Part shown: one piece after another, positions 58,486-64,000 of the stretch
Layout of the letters: every line of letters begins with the position of its first letter
Numbering within the stretch: the first letter of the stretch is position 1
DNA from: Homalodisca vitripennis
Taxonomy: Eukaryota > Arthropoda > Insecta > Hemiptera > Cicadellidae
DNA: 64,000 bases
NCBI RefSeq assembly: GCF_021130785.1
Contig: NC_060207.1
Coordinates: 101,845,001-101,909,000, forward strand
Direction of reading: 5' to 3'
Program-made: the position numbers and the translations under genes
Notes under the pieces: model-generated
Database searches by the model: none
What the model was told of the DNA's origin: nothing
Seen by the model: the letters and a program-made list of their open reading frames with translations, nothing else

Positions 58486-59654
58486 AGATCAGTTGGCATC
58501 AAGGGGATCATGCACATTTGTATGTGTAAGTTATATAGTGAGCATTGACATGTCACTGATCAACAACTTTTACGGTTTGAGGATAAAACAGTTAATTTTT
58601 TTACTGCTGAGTTTCTACTTGAAAGTGACGAAACACGAGAAGGAACTTTGACGCCAAGGGGGAAATTGAAATTATTTTATATACTGCAGCAAATCCAAGA
58701 TTTCAAGTTAGAGTGGCTGAATATACAACACACATATACACCATGTACAGCACATACACAGCATGTGATTGCTGTTATTGTTACAGTCAATCGCTCAACA
58801 GCATTCAAGAATTTTCACTGTTATGGACTGTAACACTGACCGAGTACTTTATTGGATTAAAATTTCAAAATCAGTGGGTGAAACAAATGATGCTCAAAAC
58901 TCTTAAGAAAGCTTAATTTTAGACTGCCTTTGATTATTGGTAAACTTGACTATGCATAGATAAAACACCTAAATTGTTCAGTGACAAGTACATGTGTCAA
59001 AAAGGATATCCGAATATATATGTGCAGGTAACTTGTAACGTGAAACAACAATTCACCAGTATCATTGCAGAATGGCCAGGTTGTTTTTACAACTCGTGAA
59101 TTTTGTAACAACAAGGTAATAGTAAAGGGTATTATCAGATATAAAGTGGTTGCTTGTCTGTTGGGAAACTTGGAATTTATCATTTCTCTTACTTTTTAAA
59201 TTTGGTATGATGGTATTCACAGACTTATTTTCCAGAGTTCTATAAAGACTCCAGTCTCATCAATTGACGACACTGTAAAGATGTGATTTGAGCACAGATA
59301 GGCAGCAAATACACTGAACATGCTTATCTTATCATGCAGTTCAAGAGAGAACTGTAGTATTAACTACATAGTTTATAGCAGCTGTTTATACATTGTTTCA
59401 ATACATTTATATTACTTCATAGTAGTTGCTATTTTTACTTCTAATTATTCACTTCATCCAGTGGATTACTTTCAATCTCACTGCCTTGTTTTTATAATAA
59501 GGTATTATGAGCATAAAAATAATAAGGTGATAGGAACAGCCAAATACAAAATGACTGAACACCGAAAAGTGAGAGTTCCGGGTCCAAGTCCTGATGGAAC
59601 AAACCATTTTATAAATCAATCTATATGCCAATCAATACAGGCTATTGCCATTTA

Positions 59655-60636
59655 TAGTAGAACGTCGATTATCCAAAAGGCGGTCATTCAAAACGCCGGT
59701 TAACCGAAAGCCAAATCACACTGAAATTTTACGATTGGTCAGCCCTATCCGTCTAAGTCGTGTGTTATTATTATGAAAGCTCTTACTGTCGCTAGATCCT
59801 AGATGGCACTGTGTGCTTTTGGGCATGCCTACCACTTGTTCCTTTGCATCGGTTACACTGATGAAAATCATTGAAAAGTTCATATTAATTGATAAATATA
59901 TTGTATCGATAAAAATTGCATGATATATCCGCAGATCGGTAGTATGATTTATAGGATCTATATCATCTACATTACCATGCCCCTGAACAAGCAGCACCGC
60001 TCACAGATTAGTTCCTCTGGCGATATTAAAAACCAGCAAGAGCACAGGTAAAAGAGCCTAAAGATGACATTGATGAAGATAGCGTCTTGATTGAAAAAGG
60101 TCCGACCAATGACGACGCCTTCCAGTACTTTGAGTTTGACATTAAATGGTTGGAACACCAAGATGAATGTGATGCTGTGCAGCTGCTGTATTTAAAACAC
60201 CTACAAGGCTTAGCGGCAATAACTGGTGTCAAAGCTTAAGCAAACAAACATGTTCAACCTTTTCTTTTAGTTTAATTTTATACTGTTTTATTATAAGTAT
60301 CTAATATTAGAATGATTTTTTACTGTTCCTATTTTATCTTACTTTAAGTAAATTTTGTACTGTTTCTACGATATCTAAGTCACTGAGCCAAAATTGTATT
60401 TACTGTATGTGCAATCCTTATTTTATGTGTTATCTTTACATAATATTTTATACTTTCGTGTGATATTAAAAGGTGCTAATGTGTGTTCTAGTCCAAAAAC
60501 ATGTTTTTAGCTGTCTCGGCCATTCCCCTACAAAAACCCAGACTGACTTTTTTAAAGTGAAGTTCAATTATCCGAAAAAATCGGTTATCCAAAAATCCCC
60601 TTCCACTAATTGTTTCGGATAGTCAACGCTATACTG
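59655..60636 (+). mobile_element. Tigger/pogo-like element, non-autonomous
   Basis: The left end TAGTAGAACGTCGATTATCC and, reversed from the right, CAGTATAGCGTTGACTATCC are inverted, with TA at both sides. Ends of this CAGT...AACGTCGATTATCC type mark pogo/Tigger elements. Near 60065-60238 the plus strand reads DDAFQYFEFDIKWLEHQDEC and then DAVQLLYLKHLQGLAA with a stop, like the acidic C-terminus of Tigger transposases. The catalytic part is missing. Confidence 0.72.
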
Positions 60637-60689
60637 TATATACATTAACTGTGTATAACACTTTATCAATACCATCAACTTTGCAATGA

Positions 60690-60785
60690 ATCAATTCTCC
60701 CTCTTATTCAGTTTGATAAGATTCTCACACATGACAGTGGCCCATGAGGACAGTCAGAATGAGGCTTAAAAGATCTACCTCTCCT
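60690..60785 (+). mobile_element. 3' domain of the same SINE family
   Basis: CTTATTCAGTTTGATAAGAT followed by CTCACACATGACAGTGGCCC and GGCTTAAAAGATCTACCTCT aligns with 54341-54425. The tRNA head is not obvious here; a Tigger-like element lies just upstream. Confidence 0.55.
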
Positions 60786-61158
60786 AATATAATATATATA
60801 TAAAACAGTGTTTATGTATATAAACAATGTTCATTTGTAACAAGTTCTGGACAAAATTATGCTCACTCCACATAAAGATATTAAAATGACTCGATGTCAT
60901 ACATATATTGTGCCTACATAAATGAAGCCCTCTGCAAAGTATTTTATTTTAAACTGTCAAGGCGTTAACAAAAACTAGAGGAAATTCTGTCAGGTTATGA
61001 CTTTTTTTTTTAAACGTGACTGTATATTTTGATGGTATCTGCAAACATTTATTTAGTCCAAAATATACTTTACTTAAGACATTATTATAAGTTTAAACAA
61101 TTAACCCTCTCCCCACAATTAATTATTATTATTAAAATAACATGTGAAAGATACTTAC

Positions 61159-61200
61159 AGTCCCAGCACTGGAGGACGTACATACCAATGCTGGACATGT
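61159..61200 (-). CDS. Possible additional upstream BICRA exon (42 nt)
   Basis: Acceptor TTTGTTACAG and donor GTAAGTAT flank 42 nt. Read in the only phase compatible with the exon at 55614 it gives HVQHWYVRPPVLG and a split Leu codon, with no stop. It is symmetric, so it could be included or skipped. The call rests on splice signals and phase alone. No ATG in this phase; the ATG within it is in a frame that would create a stop at the next exon. Confidence 0.38.
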
Positions 61201-61546
61201 CTGTAACAAACATAAATGAACAAGTGTTAACAAAGTTACAAGTATTTGATATTAAGAAACATTTCATAATCCCTTCAAAAGAAAAAAGTTATGAAGTGTT
61301 TTATTTAATAAAATGTTTTGACTCAGCATATTATTTTGATTATTGTGTTACTGTGTACAGTTTCAAAATTAACATGTTAAATGTAAGTGGTAAGCTGGCA
61401 TATCTTTATAGCATTTTGGTGAATGTGCAGAGTACGCCAACATGTTTACCTGTATGAATTAATAATCTTGTAAAAGTCTATACTGGTTTGATGAAAAAAG
61501 TTTACACGTGGGTGGGTGAGTGTAGTGGGGCCTGTCCATTGTTTAT

Positions 61547-61678
61547 TGTATACACTGTTGTTCATTGCTACTTTTGTTACTTATAGGTAGTAGCTTTATT
61601 GTATATCAGCATTGTATACACTGTTGTTCATTGCTACTTTCGTTACTTATAGGTAGTAGCTTTATTGTATATCAGCTA
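61547..61678. repeat. 66-bp tandem duplication
   Basis: TGTATACACTGTTGTTCATT...GTATATCAGC occurs twice with a 66-bp offset and one or two differences. Confidence 0.92.
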
Positions 61679-62429
61679 ATTATATGTTGTTAGATAATGA
61701 AATATTGTCTTTTGACTAATACTAAAATTGCAATACTGAGTGAGATCTCCAGTAAAACTGAACCAGAAGCCCATAAATAATGATTGGATTGGAATAGGCG
61801 CCCCAGTCTGCAATAGAAATCACACGCCTTGACGATGATAGTATGGGGTCACTGTAACTGCCTTTGGACAAAGTCCTGCCGTAAGAAATATTGTATAATG
61901 TCCTATACAAACAGAAATCTGAATGTCAGTTTAATACACTTAATTCGCATGTGTCATTAATGAGTTTATCCTAACACAGTCTACAGAGTGCACCAGCGAT
62001 GATGTCATTCATGTATTGAATGATGTTATTGTTCCTATATCACGTAACTACATTAATAAATGATACCACAGATATTAATAAATTAAAACTGTGGCCTTCA
62101 TGTATTCCTTACACGAGCTCTTGTACATGAACTGCACTTGTCACAAGTATAATCACAGCTAACAATATAGGCTAACATAATTAAGTATTTTAACTAAGAG
62201 GACCAGAGCAACCTATTTCTCAACCACATCACTTCCATTTAGGAGACAGAAAACAAGAACCAGTCATCATAGTGATATGTAATGTTAATAGTAAGTTGAA
62301 TAAAGTTTATTTCTAATTATTTAGTTTTTTAGGTCCCTGGTAAGAAAAACTCTTAAAAAAAAAATAGTGGCCTCCAGATAATACCAAAGTACCAAAAAGT
62401 GCTCTTTACCAAAATGTTTGAATGCTACA

Positions 62430-64000
62430 TTTCATTTCATTTATTTTCAACAGCAAAACCACTTTTTACAGAGTTTAACAAATTTAGAATAAATACAGAT
62501 ATTAACACTAACAGCATCAAGATAATTAACAAATTTAACTAAAATAAAACAGATGTAACAATGAAAACAATGATAACTAACAAAGCATTAACAATTAAAA
62601 CAATAACAATAAATACAAAGATAAGAAATTCACTGTAACAAATGTAAGAATAGTGTGTTTGTTTTATGTGTGTGTGTGTGTGTGTGTGTGTGCGTGCGCG
62701 CATGCGCACACGTTTACATGTGTGTTACACTTGACCCTTTGTGTCCCTTTAAAGGCACCACCAAGAAAAAGGGAGATTACACTGATCACTACAAAAGTTT
62801 CAGGCTTAGATTTGTTAGGTGACCCTTGAAGGAAGAATAAATAAAGTAGACGAAGTTGAGATTAGAGGGTATGATGTTCTCATGATGCTGAATCCTCAGT
62901 TAGGGGGAATTGACGATGTAGAAGGTTCTACCTGCTTATGTTCTTGCTGTATCTGGCAACAGAGGTCTCGTTCCAGTAGGTATTCTTAGTTGACATGTTC
63001 CAAAAGCTCAGGGTAGTTAAGTTCAGAATTGACAAGGAGGTACAGTAAGAGCATGTCCTGGGGTAACACGTATGGCTTCAAGAGATGACCCTTGAGAAAC
63101 CGAGTAGAGTACCGGCCAATCTCAAAAGGCAAAGTTGGATCCTCTCGATTTTAGTCTTGAATTAAAGTTGGTGAGGTGACCAGATGTCAAGAGCAATATT
63201 CGAGATGTATACTAGGGCATAATTGAGAAGTTTAAGAGACTGCATGTAATTAAAGCAGCATGAGGGTAATAAATAAGACACAATATATTCAAACAGCCCA
63301 CTGCACAAGTTGTGGACTTGGGACACTCCAAGTAAGAGATTACTTCAAGTCAATCCCACGTTTTTAATTGAGGACTGTTTGGAAATTGTCCTATCCTTTA
63401 ATAAATAGTCAAACAGGAATGGAGTAATTTCCAATGAAAGATACACTTACCCACATTTAGGGTTATACTATTACTCTTGCACCACTCATTCAGATTTCAT
63501 ATCCTCTTGAAGAGCAAGTACATCCTTAATTTCGGTAATTTTTTTATAGACCTTCAGACCATCAGCAAAGAGTAGGGTAGTGTTGTTTAGTCGAACTGGA
63601 ATATCGACTTATATATTGAACAACACTGGTCCTAAATGGGAGTCCTGAGAAACCCCAGAGGTGGCCAAAAATTCGAGCGGAACAGAACCACAATTGATGA
63701 CTTCTACTCTGGAGATAACAGACCAGTGAAGCCATCCATATGTCTCAAGCTTGTGGAATAGATGATGATAGTGCACTTGGTCAAACGTGTTTGAAAAATC
63801 AAATTTTAGGATATCCAACTGCAAATACGTCCATAATGTGAGTCTGGAAGATTACCAGATTTGTTGAGAAAGACTTGTCATTCATAAAACCGTGTTGATT
63901 GTTACAAAAGAGATTGCTTACTTTGAAATTTATCTGGTTAAGGACCAGCTTTTCAATGAGTTTTGCCAAGAATGATAAAATCGCAATAAGCCTATAGTTT
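62430..64000 (-). mobile_element. LINE (jockey-like), 3' part, runs out of window
   Basis: Minus strand. The right edge shows KLIEKLVLNQINFK and NNQHGFMNDKS. Then DFSNTFDQVHYHHLFHKLET, SGVSQDSHLGPVLFNI and LLFADGLKVYKKI follow, that is RT motifs in order. The active site reads FADG (Gly codon 63560-63558). Downstream text to about 62430 is decayed C-terminus and a 3' end with AATAAATGAAATGAAATG. The 5' part lies beyond the window. Confidence 0.75.
62669..62705. repeat. (GT)n microsatellite
   Basis: GT dinucleotide run passing into GCGTGCGCGCATGCGC, an alternating purine-pyrimidine tract. Confidence 0.9.

Larger units (their letters stand above)
55615..61158 (-). other. Sequence upstream of the last secure exon, probably intron
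   Basis: Holds an old mariner (56.14-56.88 kb), two related segments at about 57550 and 58535, a 93-bp triple repeat, a Tigger-like element and a SINE 3' domain. No convincing host exon. Confidence 0.5.
61201..64000 (-). other. Upstream flank to the window end
   Basis: Holds a 66-bp tandem duplication (61547-61678), a (GT)n run near 62669-62705 and a LINE from about 62430 to the edge. The rest is AT-rich. If BICRA has further 5' exons they are either here and unrecognised or beyond the window. Confidence 0.5.

Noticed and set aside
58279..58548. Plus-strand repetitive frame as a Cys-containing repeat protein
   Set aside because: Explained by the 93-bp tandem repeat; no promoter, splice or homology support.

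Overview
This window is an AT-rich animal chromosome segment, most likely from an insect. Spliced exons with canonical GT/AG borders lie in large introns. The introns are packed with mariner, piggyBac-like, Tigger-like and LINE copies of the kinds common in insect genomes. I cannot name the species; the repeat style would suit a hemipteran, but that is only an impression.

Nearly the whole window is one gene on the minus strand. Sixteen exons between 55614 and 943 join with matching phases into an open reading frame of about 1767 residues ending at a TGA at 943-945. I identify it as the BICRA/GLTSCR1 orthologue, a subunit of the non-canonical BAF (GBAF/ncBAF) SWI/SNF chromatin remodeller. The evidence is a GLTSCR1 domain (exons 4852-5118 and 1584-1689) and a C-terminal tail with the AIDSILNL motif. 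The N-terminus is not seen; a possible further 5' exon lies at 61159-61200 and the rest is probably beyond 64000. Upstream exons encode low-complexity Gln/Pro/Ser segments. A single 2901-nt exon (19139-22039) carries about 30 copies of a 13-22 residue unit centred on NRVQIVSG, which is the most unusual feature of the window.

Layout, left to right: 1-942 is 3' UTR or downstream sequence. 943-8270 holds the conserved 3' exons plus a CAGGG-ended MITE. 8.9-14.5 kb is a CR1/L2-like LINE on the minus strand with a mariner inserted in it. 15.7-17.8 kb is a second mariner with a LINE inserted in it. 17.9-22.0 kb holds two exons, including the repeat exon. 23.4-25.3 kb is an R1/I-type LINE remnant. 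26.3-29.5 kb holds two small exons and a LINE interrupted by a piggyBac-type internal-deletion element. 29.9-34.4 kb holds a TTAA-type repeat, a degenerate tandem array and one exon. 35.2-36.8 kb holds inverted-repeat elements. 38.8-40.0 kb holds three exons. 40.2-48.7 kb is a run of TTAA-flanked elements including a broken piggyBac with recognisable catalytic motifs. 48.8-49.8 kb is a foldback element. 50.2-55.6 kb holds four exons, a MITE and a tRNA-derived SINE. 56-62 kb holds an old mariner, tandem repeats and a Tigger-like element. 62.4-64.0 kb is a LINE running out of the window.

No other host protein-coding gene, rRNA, functional tRNA, CRISPR array or prokaryotic feature was found.
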